Positions 13,706 to 23,763 of a stretch of DNA of 64,000 nt are shown here, piece by piece. Positions within the stretch are counted from its first letter, which is position 1. The number at the start of each line of letters is the position of its first letter. The stretch covers positions 434,001 through 498,000 of the forward strand of contig JAWKQB010000001.1 in assembly GCA_041390365.1 (NCBI GenBank), written 5' to 3'. A program made the position numbers and the translations under genes. This DNA is from Syntrophotaleaceae bacterium. Lineage in GTDB: Bacteria > Desulfobacterota > Desulfuromonadia > Desulfuromonadales > Syntrophotaleaceae. The notes beneath the pieces are model-generated. The model was given only the letters and a program-made list of their open reading frames with translations. It searched no databases and was not told where the DNA came from.

Positions 13706-14362
13706 CTATTTGCGCACTATTTTTCCCTGTTCCATGGAGATGACATCGCTGCCGAGGCGCTCGGGCTGATCCGCCATATGGGTGGCCTGGATAACGGTCA
13801 TTTCCTTTTCTTTCAGGGTCGGAATCAGTGCATCGAAAGCAGCAATGCTCTTCTTGTCCATGCTGGAGGTCGGCTCATCCATGATCAGGACTTTGGGGTC
13901 CAGGACCAGGGCCCGGGCAATGGCGACTCGCTGCATTTCGCCGCCGGAGAGTTCCCGGGCATTGCGCCGGCCGAAACCGGGCAGGCCGACCAGATCGAGG
14001 GCATCGTGAATCCGGCGGTGCTGCTCCTGCCCCTGGATTCCGCGGACCTTGAGGCCGTAGGCCAGATTGGCGCGGACCGACCGATTAAAGAGATAGGGCG
14101 CCTGGTGAACCATGGTAATATCCTGGCGAAGGCGCTTTAGGTTGCGCTTGCTCCAGGTGATTGTCTCCTCCTGGAAAAAGAGCTCTCCTTCGTTTGGTTC
14201 GAGCAGCAGGGCCAGAACCAGCAGCAGGGTACTCTTGCCGCAGCCGTTGGGCCCAACCAGGGAATAGATGCGGTTAGGCTGGAGGTCCAGTTCATCAATA
14301 TCCAGGACCAAGTGGCCGTTGTAAGATTTTCGCAAGTTGCGCAGGGAATAGATCGGCTTCAC
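13706..14362 (-). CDS. tupC: Tungstate-type ABC transporter ATPase TupC
   Basis: This is the ATPase of a small oxyanion importer. The 218-residue protein has Walker A GPNGCGKST, signature ELSGGEMQRVAIARAL, Walker B VLIMDEPTSSMD and the H-loop QATHMADQ. I prefer the GTG at 14362: an AAAGG overlaps the tupB stop just ahead of it. An ATG at 14386 inside the tupB end would add eight residues. It follows tupB directly, as in tupABC operons. Specificity for tungstate rather than molybdate rests on the family resemblance of TupB and TupA, not on this subunit. Confidence 0.85.
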   Translation of the reverse strand: MKPIYSLRNLRKSYNGHLVLDIDELDLQPNRIYSLVGPNGCGKSTLLLVLALLLEPNEGELFFQEETITWSKRNLKRLRQDITMVHQAPYLFNRSVRANLAYGLKVRGIQGQEQHRRIHDALDLVGLPGFGRRNARELSGGEMQRVAIARALVLDPKVLIMDEPTSSMDKKSIAAFDALIPTLKEKEMTVIQATHMADQPERLGSDVISMEQGKIVRK

Positions 14363-14366
14363 GGGT

Positions 14367-15053
14367 TTACCTTTGTTGCAGAACATTGAGGAACAGGTTC
14401 ACCAGCAGGGCGATGCTCAGCAGGATGATCCCCAGGGCCAGGCCGAAGGCGAACTCGCCCTTGGCGGTTTCCAGGGCTATAGCTGTCGTCATGGTGCGGG
14501 TATAGCCCTTGATGTTCCCCCCCAGCATGATCGCAATGCCGACCTCTGCGATGATTCGGCCGAAACCGGCAATTACGGCCGCCATGGCGGCGAAGCGGAT
14601 CTCCATGAGCAGCGTCATGGACGCCCGGAAACGGCTGGCGCCGAGGGTCAGGGCAGTGGGCATGATGCGATTGTCCGCGGAACTCAAGGCGGCAAGTGTA
14701 TAATGGGCTACGATTGGGGCCGCCAGGATGGTCTGGCCGATGATCATGGCATAGGGGGTGAAAAGCATTCCCATGAAACCGAGGGGGCCCCTGCGGCTCA
14801 GAAAGCCGAAGATCACCAAGCCGACAGCAACGGTAGGCAGCGCCATCATCGTATTGAGTATGACAACTGTAGCCCTTCGCCCAGGATAACGGCCGATGCC
14901 GATGAGCATGCCGGCCGGGATGCCCAGGATGGCGGCCAGGATGATGGCCGTGGAAGATGTGTAGATGGATGTCCAGGCGGCGTTGTAGACATCCGGATTG
15001 AGCGCAAAGATCTGCTCGATTGCAGTAAGCAGAGATTCAAGCAGAAAATCCAA
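14367..15053 (-). CDS. tupB: Tungstate-type ABC transporter permease TupB
   Basis: This is the membrane channel subunit of the importer. The 228 residues are strongly hydrophobic, with about five or six spans. They contain the permease loop motif (EVGIAIMLGGNIKGYTRTMTTAIALE), placed as the EAA loop of TupB/WtpB-like proteins. The start at ATG 15053 has GAGGTCATCC before it. The binding-protein genes that normally precede it are displaced: an oppositely oriented ADP-ribosylglycohydrolase gene lies between them. Confidence 0.87.
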   Translation of the reverse strand: MDFLLESLLTAIEQIFALNPDVYNAAWTSIYTSSTAIILAAILGIPAGMLIGIGRYPGRRATVVILNTMMALPTVAVGLVIFGFLSRRGPLGFMGMLFTPYAMIIGQTILAAPIVAHYTLAALSSADNRIMPTALTLGASRFRASMTLLMEIRFAAMAAVIAGFGRIIAEVGIAIMLGGNIKGYTRTMTTAIALETAKGEFAFGLALGIILLSIALLVNLFLNVLQQR

Positions 15054-15358
15054 GGATGACCTCCCTCAAGCTGCGGATGATTCAAAGTCGCCAAAAAAGG
15101 AATAAAATTGTGAAGGGACCCAATTAATGTTTTGCATCTATAATCCCCACGATCCTGCAGAAATTTTGCAAGGATAAGTAATCGAGTCGCAAAATGTCAA
15201 GACCGTTCTTTCTTTAATTTTATAACACAATTCCCAAGACCGGCATTCGGCCTTAATGCGAAAAAGCTTGTACTTTCTAGAATTTGATAAGTTTAAGAAA
15301 ATAGAGTTAATTGCCGGATATGTGAACAGCAATATAGCCACCGAGAAGGGAGGTCAAA
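15054..15358. other. Divergent intergenic region (tupB / ADP-ribosylglycohydrolase)
   Basis: This AT-rich gap of 305 bases has to hold promoters both ways. On the minus strand a TTGACA lies near 15203. The word TATAGATG (minus strand, 15142-15135) also occurs in the candidate operator upstream of tupA. On the plus strand a strong GGGAGGT ribosome site precedes the gene at 15359. No other gene is seen. Confidence 0.5.
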
Positions 15359-16132
15359 ATGCTTGGCGCGATCGCCGGGGACATCATAGGTTCCCGCTTT
15401 GAATGGCGAAACATCAAGACCAAGGGATTTTCCCTGTTCAGCCCGGAATGTCGGTTTACCGATGACTCGGTATTGACCGTCGCCCTGGCGGACAGCCTCC
15501 TTTCCAGGGTGCCCTTTGCAGTCAAGCTCAAGGAGTACTATCATCTCTATCCCGATGCCGGATACGGCGGGCGGTTCCATCTCTGGGCCAACAGCGAAAG
15601 CATGGAACCGTATTATTCCTTCGGCAACGGGGCGGCTATGAGAACCAGTCCGGTGGCTTGGTTCTTCAACGATCTCGAGACGGTGCTCGGGGAGGCTGAG
15701 GCCAGCGCTGCCTGCACGCACAATCATCCCGAGGGGATTAGGGGCGCTCAGGCTACGGCGGCCGCCATTTTTCTGGCTCGCACTGGCCGGGGCAAGGACT
15801 ATATCCGCGACTTTATCGTCGACCAATTCGGCTACGATTTTAATTGGAGGCTTGAAGACATCCGCCCCTATTACACCTTCGATGTGACCTGCCAGGGGTC
15901 GGTGCCACAGGCTATGCAGGCCTTTTTCGAGGCTGCAGATTTCGAGGACTCAATCCGCAACGCCATATCCATTGGCGGTGACAGCGACACCATCGCCTGT
16001 ATCACAGGAGGGATAGCGGAAGCTTTTTTCGGAAAGGTGCCGATCTCGATCCGAAATGAGGTGATCGATCGTCTGGATGAGCGGCTCTCGGCAGTGGTTA
16101 AAATGTTCTTGCAGGCCGTCGGTCGCTGGTGA
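15359..16132 (+). CDS. ADP-ribosylglycohydrolase family protein (DraG-like)
   Basis: Members of this family remove ADP-ribose from proteins, nucleic acids or small molecules with a two-metal centre. The 257 residues contain the metal ligands in TDDSV (about residue 40) and GGDSDT (about 205), the N-terminal GAIAGDIIGSRFE and the NGAAMRTSP loop. It is intact and has a strong ribosome site (GGGAGGTCAAAATG). It is not DraG in context, because no draT or nif gene is near. It splits a tungstate transport locus on the other strand, and whether that is more than chance is unknown. Confidence 0.88.
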   Translation: MLGAIAGDIIGSRFEWRNIKTKGFSLFSPECRFTDDSVLTVALADSLLSRVPFAVKLKEYYHLYPDAGYGGRFHLWANSESMEPYYSFGNGAAMRTSPVAWFFNDLETVLGEAEASAACTHNHPEGIRGAQATAAAIFLARTGRGKDYIRDFIVDQFGYDFNWRLEDIRPYYTFDVTCQGSVPQAMQAFFEAADFEDSIRNAISIGGDSDTIACITGGIAEAFFGKVPISIRNEVIDRLDERLSAVVKMFLQAVGRW

Positions 16133-16144
16133 GAATCCCAGACG

Positions 16145-16180
16145 AAAAAAGAGCGATGGACTGAACCACCGCTCTCTTTT
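16145..16180. terminator. Probable bidirectional terminator
   Basis: Stem GAGCGATGG (16151-16159) pairs with CCACCGCTC (16166-16174) with one mismatch. A-rich sequence lies on the left and TCTTTT on the right. It sits between two convergent gene ends (16132 and 16212). Confidence 0.65.
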
Positions 16181-16211
16181 CGTATTGTTTTACCAGCCCC
16201 GGGAAAGCGAG

Positions 16212-17066
16212 CTATTCAAACTGGCTGGCATAAACGGCGTCGTTGTACAACCCTTCGCCGTACTGGTCCTTGCCGTAGTCACGGATGATCTGCTGTCCTT
16301 CGTCAGAAGCTACGAAATCGATGAATTGGGCGGCAGTTGCCGCGCCAGGAGTGGCGCCTTCCGGTTGACTCAAGGCATGGTAGGTGTTGATGATGAACTT
16401 GTCCCCTTTGAACAGAACTTTGAGGCCGGCCAGTTCTTTGCGTGCGGCAATCCAGGTGCTGCTGTCGGTCATGAAGTAGCCCTGTTCTTGATCCGCCCTT
16501 TTCAGAGTGGCCATCATGAAGTCCTTGGTGACGACGTACCAGTCGCCCTCAGGTTCGATACCGGCCAGCTTCCAGACCGCCAGCTCCTTTTTGTGGGTCC
16601 CTGAGTTGTCCCCCCGTGAAAAGAACTTGGACTGGGTTTTGGCGATTCGGGCATAGGCATCGGCCACGCCGGTCGCCGAGGCGATGCCGGCAGGGTCGGT
16701 GGCAGGGCCGACAATGTAAAACTCATTGGATCCGATCAGGGTTCGCTTTACGGCCCAGCCCTCGGCCACGGCTTTCTTTTCGGCGGTCGGGGCATGCACC
16801 ATGATCATGTCGACTTCCCTGTTTTTCAGCAGCTCCAGGGATTTTCCCGAACCGGCTTTGACCCAGATCATGCTGGAGTCGGCTTTCTTCGAAAAGGCTT
16901 CAGCCAGCAGCTGCAGTAGACCGAGTTCGCCGGGGCTGCCGGTGGCGAGGCTGAAGCTGTTCGTTCCTTGGCCATAAGTGGCTTCCGCCTTGGGCTGGGC
17001 GAGGACCGGAAATGCAGTGACAAACAGAAAGCAGATCAGGGCGGCAAAGGAAAAATACTTTTTCAT
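16212..17066 (-). CDS. Periplasmic binding protein, divergent TupA paralogue
   Basis: This is a secreted solute-binding protein of 284 residues with a signal peptide (MKKYFSFAALICFLFVTAFPVLAQ). It shares the plan of the neighbouring TupA: DMIMVHAPTAEKKAV, NEFYIVGPATDPAGI, and the oxyanion-loop motif SRGDNSGTHKKE. The TTTST segment that contacts the anion in TupA proteins is replaced by LATGSPGE, so its ligand may differ. It has its own upstream stretch, and a terminator separates it from tupA. It could be a second tungstate or molybdate receptor for the same TupBC, or a receptor for another ligand. Confidence 0.8.
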   Translation of the reverse strand: MKKYFSFAALICFLFVTAFPVLAQPKAEATYGQGTNSFSLATGSPGELGLLQLLAEAFSKKADSSMIWVKAGSGKSLELLKNREVDMIMVHAPTAEKKAVAEGWAVKRTLIGSNEFYIVGPATDPAGIASATGVADAYARIAKTQSKFFSRGDNSGTHKKELAVWKLAGIEPEGDWYVVTKDFMMATLKRADQEQGYFMTDSSTWIAARKELAGLKVLFKGDKFIINTYHALSQPEGATPGAATAAQFIDFVASDEGQQIIRDYGKDQYGEGLYNDAVYASQFE

Positions 17067-17128
17067 GCGTGTCTCCCGTTAAGTCAGGAAGGTTGTCCAG
17101 ACAAACCTTCTTTATGCTGTGTGGGTTG

Positions 17129-17167
17129 GAAACAAAAACCCCTGCCGGGAAAAGATTCCCGGCAGGG
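17129..17167 (-). terminator. Intrinsic terminator after tupA
   Basis: Perfect 12-bp arms CCCTGCCGGGAA (17140-17151) and TTCCCGGCAGGG (17156-17167) with a 4-base loop. On the minus strand they are followed by TTTTTG. It separates tupA from its paralogue, giving either separate units or reduced read-through. Confidence 0.88.
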
Positions 17168-17196
17168 AAGAAAAATTCCATTATCTTTTGACCGTT

Positions 17197-18009
17197 TTAT
17201 TTCTTGTCATAGGTGAAGAACAGCTGCTTGCCGTTCAGGGTAAAGTTGTTGATCATCTTCTGTCCCTCGGGACCGGTCAGGAATTCAATGAAAGCCATGG
17301 CCTTGTCGTAGTTGACATGGGGGTGTTTTTCAGGATTGACGGCAATGACCCCATAGGGATTGAAAAGGGTTTCGTCCCCTTCCTTGACAATCTGCAGATC
17401 GGTTTTGTCCTCAAAAGCGATGTAGGTGCCGCGGTCGGCCAGCGTGTAGCCTTTCTTCTGGGTAGCCATCACGATGACCTCGCCCATGCCCTGTCCGGCT
17501 TCCACATACCAGTCACCCTTCGGTTCGACGCCGGCTTTTTTCCACAGCGATTTTTCCATGGTATGGGTACCGGAATCATCGCCACGGCTGATAAAGGTCG
17601 ATTTGGATTTGGCAATTTTCTGCATGGCTTCAGAGACGGTCTTCGCCGATTTGACGCCGGCGGGGTCATTGGCGGGGCCCAGGATGATAAAGTCGTTGTA
17701 CATGACGTCTCGGCGGTTGACACCGTAGCCCGATTCGACGAAGGCATCTTCCTTGCTGCGTGCATGCACCAGGGTGACGTCCACGTCGCCGGATTTGGCA
17801 AGCTCGATCGCCTTGCCTGTGCCGACAGAGATGACGTCGACCTTGACGTTGTTCTGCTTTTCAAAGGTGGGGAGCAGATGGTCCAGCAGCCCCGAAGCTT
17901 CCGTTGAGGTGGTGGTGGAGAGCTTGAGGCGCTCCTCGGCAAGGGCGCCGGTGCTCAGGAACGCCAGCAGGATCAGTGATGTGGAGAAAATACGCAGGAA
18001 CGATTTCAT
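17197..18009 (-). CDS. tupA: Tungstate-binding periplasmic protein TupA
   Basis: This is a high-affinity oxyanion receptor for the TupBC importer. The 270 residues begin with a signal peptide (to about ALAEE) and continue with LKLSTTTSTEASGLLDHLLP, the hallmark TTTST start of TupA proteins. DVTLVHARSKED, NDFIILGPANDPAG and FISRGDDSGTHTME follow. Tungstate would feed tungsten enzymes such as aldehyde ferredoxin oxidoreductases, although none is in the window. A palindrome about 80 bases upstream is a candidate operator. The paralogue downstream is more divergent. Confidence 0.9.
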   Translation of the reverse strand: MKSFLRIFSTSLILLAFLSTGALAEERLKLSTTTSTEASGLLDHLLPTFEKQNNVKVDVISVGTGKAIELAKSGDVDVTLVHARSKEDAFVESGYGVNRRDVMYNDFIILGPANDPAGVKSAKTVSEAMQKIAKSKSTFISRGDDSGTHTMEKSLWKKAGVEPKGDWYVEAGQGMGEVIVMATQKKGYTLADRGTYIAFEDKTDLQIVKEGDETLFNPYGVIAVNPEKHPHVNYDKAMAFIEFLTGPEGQKMINNFTLNGKQLFFTYDKK

Positions 18010-18088
18010 TGGTTATGCCTCCTTCTACGCTGTTGAGTGATGATGGTTCCCGGGGTAGTTTTGGTGAAATAACGAATTAATTATACTG

Positions 18089-18104
18089 TATAGATGACTC
18101 TATA
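18089..18104. promoter_or_regulatory. Candidate operator upstream of tupA
   Basis: Perfect 6-bp inverted repeat TATAGA-TGAC-TCTATA, 80 bases upstream of the tupA start. Read on the minus strand it is CGCTATAGAGTCATCTATACAG, loosely like ModE half-sites (CGnTATA...TATAnCG). The word TATAGATG recurs upstream of tupB. Assignment to a regulator is inference. Confidence 0.4.
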
Positions 18105-18194
18105 GCGAGCGATGGTATTAAAAAAAGGCACGTGCAGTCAATTGAAAATTAATTGAATGGGGATGGCAAAGTATTAAATTTATTGGAAAACAAC

Positions 18195-18225
18195 AAAAAA
18201 GCCCTCGCAATCGCGAGGGCTTTTT
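18195..18225 (-). terminator. Intrinsic terminator after the 64-residue gene
   Basis: Arms GCCCTCGC (18201-18208) and GCGAGGGC (18213-18220), with A6 on the left and T5 on the right, so it can work in both directions. On the minus strand it ends the small gene at 18246. Confidence 0.9.
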
Positions 18226-18245
18226 CTTTCCATTTCAGGACAACG

Positions 18246-18440
18246 TCAATGTTTAGGACCCCGTTTCAGCGGCACAAGTTCCGCACCGACCGCTTCGGCG
18301 ATCTGCTTCAGCTCGGACATGCGCATGTGCTGTCCATAAACCTTCAGATTGACGTCCGACACGGCGCTCACGATGTAGCGCGGCTGCTTGGAGCCATCCA
18401 CCAGTTTTTCACGTTCCCGATAGAAAATTTTCCCTGCCAT
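18246..18440 (-). CDS. Small conserved-looking protein, 64 residues
   Basis: I do not recognise this protein. It is a real gene by its signals: GAAAGGAG seven bases before the ATG, its own terminator right after, and normal codon use. It is basic, soluble and has no signal peptide or cysteine. Its plan is a beta-rich first half (KIFYREREKLVDG, YIVSAVSDVNLKVYG) and a short amphipathic helix (MSELKQIAEAVGAELV) with a basic end (LKRGPKH), which would suit an RNA- or protein-binding role, but this is only a guess. It stands alone between tupA and the diguanylate cyclase. Confidence 0.75.
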   Translation of the reverse strand: MAGKIFYREREKLVDGSKQPRYIVSAVSDVNLKVYGQHMRMSELKQIAEAVGAELVPLKRGPKH

Positions 18441-18556
18441 GATTCTTCTCCTTTCGGTGTACCGCTCTCATTAGCGGTAGAACAGTGACAAATGTATTAT
18501 ATCACTCCTGCGCCCATGTAGTGCAAGGCCACCGGAAAATTCTAATGCCAACGCCC

Positions 18557-20197
18557 TCAGCCCACCTCGACCCGGTTCCGACCTTTGGCCTTGGCCTCGT
18601 AGAGGGCCGTGTCCGCCCGTTGCAGCACCTCTTCCACCGAACCGTCTTCCGATTCCGCCATGGCCAGACCGATGCTGACGGTGATATTGATCGGGCCGTT
18701 TTCGCTCCCCACCCTCAGTTGGGCCAGGGCCTGACGAAGGCGCTCCGCAGTCAGCCGGGCTCCGCTGGGGTCCGTGTGGGGAAGCAGGGCGACGAACTCC
18801 TCCCCCCCCAGGCGGCCGAAAATATCGGTGGCTCGCAGGGTCGAAAGGCAGGTGGAGGCGACGCTTTTGAGCACCTTGTCCCCCACGTGATGCCCATGGC
18901 AGTCATTGATGTTCTTGAAATGGTCGATGTCGAGGATGAGCATCGGCAGGGGGCTGGCATAGCGCCGGCTGCGCATCAGCTCCTTGCGGGCGCATTCCAG
19001 GAAGTGGCGGCGGTTGCTGGTTTCGGTCAGGGGGTCGAGGGTGGCCAGGGTGCGCAGCTTTTCCTCCATCTGCTTGCGTTCCGATATGTCCCGCGCCACG
19101 CTGAGCACGGCCTGCTCGGCGTCGTATTCAATGGCCCGCGAATTGATCCAGATATTCCTTTCCTTTCCATCCGCTCCCACAAGACGTGTTTCAATGCAGG
19201 CCTCGCCGGTTTTCTGCAGTTGCGAAAGAATCTTACCCATCCGGGTTCTGGTTTCGCCGCAGATGTCGAGCAGGGACTGCTTCAGCAGGTCCTCCCGGGC
19301 GAAGCCGAGTTTCTCGCAGGCCACCTGATTGACGTCGAGGATTATCCAGGAAAAATCGTGAACGAACAGGTAGTCTCCAGCACTGTCGAAAATCGTCCTG
19401 TATTTTTTTTCGGAATATCGCAACACTTCGGCCAGCATTTTGCTTTCGGTCACGTCGCGGCCCACGAGGAAGAATTCTTTCCGTTTAATGTCGGCGAAAG
19501 CGCTCCAGGAGATCCATCGATAGGAATCATCCTTGCATAGTATCCGGTTTTCGAATCCCGAGATTTTCTGCCGCAGCAGCAGTCTTTCCTCGGCCTCGAG
19601 GGTCGCCTCCAAGTCCTGGGGATGGATCAGCGCCTGATACGGTCTGCTCCTCAACTCCTCCATCTGCCAACCCAATATACGGGTCCAGGAGGGGTTCAGA
19701 TCCTTGAGGTAGCCGTCGAAACCGGCTATGCCGAGCATGTCGGGGGAGGCGTCGAATACTCTCTGGCGCTCGCTTTCCGCTCGTTTGAAATCGGTGATAT
19801 CACGCACGTCGAGAAAAATATTATCGATCGTGCCGCCGCTTTCGCGAACAGGGTGATAGGTCATTGAAAGGAACCTTCGGCCGAGGGGGGGGAGGGAAAA
19901 CCATTGTTCGAAAACAACGGTTTCGCCGGCGAAGGTGCGGTCCATGTGATCCCGGAAGGGATTTCCCGAGGCTTCCGTTTGTAGAAGGTCCGCCACCGGG
20001 GTGCCGAGGAGAGTTTCCCGATTTCTGCCGAAGGCTTGGCAAAAGGCATCATTCACCATGCGGAACAGGTGGGCACGGTCAACCAGGGCGATCATGCCGG
20101 GAGTGGAAGAGTCGGTCCGCTCGAAATAACCGAGTTCCTTGAAAGGGTCGGCAAGGGATGAATACTTCTTGCGGCCTGAAGGGATTGTCTCGTCCAT
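18557..20197 (-). CDS. PAS-sensor diguanylate cyclase (GGDEF)
   Basis: It makes cyclic di-GMP from two GTP in response to a cytoplasmic signal. The 546 residues hold three PAS modules in a row (about 20-140, 150-265 and 270-390; the last two end in DVTESK and DISERKQMEEKL linkers), then a GGDEF domain with DIDHFKNINDCHGHHVGD, active site GRLGGEEF and an RATD inhibitory site five residues before it. There are no membrane spans. I chose ATG 20197 because AGGAAA precedes it; an open frame continues to 20530 but lacks a ribosome site. The active site and product-inhibition site are both intact. Confidence 0.92.
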   Translation of the reverse strand: MDETIPSGRKKYSSLADPFKELGYFERTDSSTPGMIALVDRAHLFRMVNDAFCQAFGRNRETLLGTPVADLLQTEASGNPFRDHMDRTFAGETVVFEQWFSLPPLGRRFLSMTYHPVRESGGTIDNIFLDVRDITDFKRAESERQRVFDASPDMLGIAGFDGYLKDLNPSWTRILGWQMEELRSRPYQALIHPQDLEATLEAEERLLLRQKISGFENRILCKDDSYRWISWSAFADIKRKEFFLVGRDVTESKMLAEVLRYSEKKYRTIFDSAGDYLFVHDFSWIILDVNQVACEKLGFAREDLLKQSLLDICGETRTRMGKILSQLQKTGEACIETRLVGADGKERNIWINSRAIEYDAEQAVLSVARDISERKQMEEKLRTLATLDPLTETSNRRHFLECARKELMRSRRYASPLPMLILDIDHFKNINDCHGHHVGDKVLKSVASTCLSTLRATDIFGRLGGEEFVALLPHTDPSGARLTAERLRQALAQLRVGSENGPINITVSIGLAMAESEDGSVEEVLQRADTALYEAKAKGRNRVEVG

Positions 20198-20688
20198 GGT
20201 GTTTTCCTGCACTAAAAAAGCATTTATTGTCCCGTATTGTTCCGTGGTTTTTGATATTAGCTGCAACTTGCCGAAAACTGAAGTGTTTTTTTGAAAATAC
20301 GCCCGTTTCCGCATCTGCTCGATTTTTCGGATTAAATTTTCCGCCCCATCCCTTCCACGCAGAGATTGGTTTAGGGTTTTTTCTTCCATCAAAAAATCGC
20401 TTGAAATACAGGATATATAGTGATAGATTCCTGCGCGTTGTTTACACTTTAGAATTTGAATGTTTTTTAAGGAAGCAAGGATGCCGAATATCAGAAGAGG
20501 GTCTTCCGACAAGGCACTGACCATCCTCAATGTATTTCCGACGACCGTATTTTTGCAAGTATTCCCTTTTTGTAATTGAATTAAAGTGACAACTCCCTTA
20601 AATCGGTCTACAAAAACTGAAAAAAATAAAGTATAGTTAGCCAGTTTGATTTAGGCTGTGCCGTCTTTCTGAATAGCGAGGAATCGCC
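20198..20688. other. Divergent intergenic region (diguanylate cyclase / atp operon)
   Basis: The left 330 bases are open in frame with the cyclase on the minus strand but lack a start with a ribosome site, so I treat them as leader. The right part is AT-rich and must carry the ATP synthase promoter; TATAGT at 20632-20637 is a possible -10 box without a convincing -35. GAGGAA precedes the GTG at 20689. Confidence 0.45.
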
Positions 20689-21114
20689 GTGATCAATATT
20701 GACTGGACCCTGCTGGTGCAGGCGGTGAACTTTTTCATACTGCTCGGCCTTTTGCATTGGGTGCTGTATCGGCCGCTGCGTAAAGTCATCGATTGCCGTC
20801 AGGATGAAATCAAGGGCTCATTGGACCGGGTCAGGGAGTTGGAGGAAGATATTTCCGGCAAGCAGGCTGTCTATAAGGAAAAGGTTGAATCCGTTCGGGA
20901 CGAAGCCCGCCAGCAGCGGGAAGAAATGCGCCACTCGGTTGCATCGAAGCAGGCCCAACTCCTGAGCGCTGCCCATGGACAGGTTGAGGCTTCCCGGGAC
21001 AGTATCAGGGAAAGAATCGCAGCTCAAAGGAGCGAGGCCGCTGCCCTCCTCAAAGATGAGGCCAATCGCCTGGCCGCAGCCATTACCCGGAAAATTGCGG
21101 GGAGGTCGTTGTGA
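20689..21114 (+). CDS. atpX: ATP synthase Fo subunit b' (AtpX)
   Basis: This is one of two different stator-stalk subunits that hold F1 still against the rotor. The 141 residues have one N-terminal span (LLVQAVNFFILLGLLHWVLYRPL) and then a long charged coiled coil. The start is GTG behind GAGGAATCGCC. Its stop overlaps the next start as GTGA. Paired b' and b genes are known from phototrophs, cyanobacteria and many delta-proteobacteria. It is the first gene of the operon. Confidence 0.92.
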   Translation: MINIDWTLLVQAVNFFILLGLLHWVLYRPLRKVIDCRQDEIKGSLDRVRELEEDISGKQAVYKEKVESVRDEARQQREEMRHSVASKQAQLLSAAHGQVEASRDSIRERIAAQRSEAAALLKDEANRLAAAITRKIAGRSL

Positions 21115-21701
21115 GAAAAAGCTTTTGCAGGCGGGCAGTAATGCCCTTGATCATCGGGGTGTGGCTGTTTCTTCTCCATGCCGGAATGGCGTCTGCGGCC
21201 GAAAACGGTCACGGAGGCGGCGACCTGCTCAAGGATTTCATCGCCCGCTTTGTCAACTTCGCACTGCTGGCCGGGCTGCTCTGGTTCTTTCTTCGCAAGC
21301 CGATAAAAAATGCTCTTGGCGAGCGGCGGGAGAAGCTCGCAGCGGCTCTGGAGGAGGCCCGCAGGGCCCGGGAGGAAGCCGAGGCGCGGGCCGCCCTGCT
21401 GGCTGCTCAACTGGAAGCCGGCAGCCGGGAGATCGAGCAGCTGCGGCGGCAGCTTGCCGACGAAACGGCAAAGGAACGGGCCCTGTTGACGCAACAGGCC
21501 GAACAGGCGGCAGAGTCGATTCTGCGCGAAGCGCGGAATCAGGCCGATCAGCAGCTCGAACGTGCCCGGCGTGAATTGCAGGCCGAGGCTGCCGCTCTGG
21601 CGATTGAGCTGGCGGAAAAGCAGCTTGCCACCGGTCTCACCGCGGCCGACCAGAAGCGTCTGGTTGACGAATCCCTGAAACAGGTAGGAGGGGGTCAATG
21701 A
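21111..21701 (+). CDS. atpF: ATP synthase Fo subunit b
   Basis: This is the second stator-stalk subunit. The 196 residues start with a hydrophobic segment ending MASAAENGHGG, which looks like a signal peptide. A membrane span follows (FVNFALLAGLLWFFLRKPI) and then a long Ala/Glu/Arg-rich coiled coil. The cleavable-looking leader ahead of the true anchor is seen in some delta-proteobacterial b subunits. The start is GTG in a GTGA overlap with atpX, and its end overlaps atpH as ATGA, so translation is probably coupled along the stator genes. Confidence 0.92.
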   Translation: MRKSFCRRAVMPLIIGVWLFLLHAGMASAAENGHGGGDLLKDFIARFVNFALLAGLLWFFLRKPIKNALGERREKLAAALEEARRAREEAEARAALLAAQLEAGSREIEQLRRQLADETAKERALLTQQAEQAAESILREARNQADQQLERARRELQAEAAALAIELAEKQLATGLTAADQKRLVDESLKQVGGGQ

Positions 21702-22240
21702 GCGATACCGTGATCGCCAAGCGCTACGCCAGGGCACTTGCGGAACTGGGCCGGGAGCATGGACAGGTGCAGGAGTTCGGACTGGAGCTCGAACGCCTTG
21801 TCGAGGCCTTTACCGTCGAACCCCGACTCGGTCTGCTGCTGACCAGCCCCTCCCTCGACGAGGAGAAAAAAATCGCCATTATTTCCGGCCTTGCCGATTA
21901 TCTGCAGCTTTCAGCTATGCTTCGTAATTTCTGCGGCCTCCTGCTGAGCAGAAACAGGCTGCAGCTGCTGCCGGTCATTGCCGAGGTCTATAAGGGGTTG
22001 GCTGATGCCGTAATGGGCATTCAAAGGGCGCAGGTGACCAGCGTCGTTCCTCTCGAGTCCTATCAGCGGGAGGAGTTGCGGCAGGCATTGAGCGAACGCT
22101 GTGAGGCGAATGTCGTGCTTGAAGAAAAGATTGAGCCCGAGCTGCTCGGCGGGATCCGGGTACAGCTTGGCAATCGAGTCCTGGATGGCAGCGTCCGCAC
22201 GCAGTTGCGACGGCTTGCCGGGAACATCAACAGAGGGTAA
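21698..22240 (+). CDS. atpH: ATP synthase F1 subunit delta
   Basis: This is the peripheral-stalk cap (OSCP-like) that joins b/b' to the alpha subunits. The 180 residues have the helical N domain (AKRYARALAELGREHGQ) and the C-terminal signature region (IEPELLGGIRVQLGNRVLDGSVRTQLRRL). The start overlaps the atpF stop (ATGA). atpA follows after seven bases. Length and motifs are normal. Confidence 0.94.
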   Translation: MSDTVIAKRYARALAELGREHGQVQEFGLELERLVEAFTVEPRLGLLLTSPSLDEEKKIAIISGLADYLQLSAMLRNFCGLLLSRNRLQLLPVIAEVYKGLADAVMGIQRAQVTSVVPLESYQREELRQALSERCEANVVLEEKIEPELLGGIRVQLGNRVLDGSVRTQLRRLAGNINRG

Positions 22241-22247
22241 GGGACAC

Positions 22248-23756
<1,509 letters not shown>

Positions 23757-23763
23757 AGGCTGT

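Noticed and set aside
20198..20530. Longer start for the diguanylate cyclase
   Set aside because: The extra codons have no ribosome site and read unlike the PAS domains, while ATG 20197 has AGGAAA well placed.
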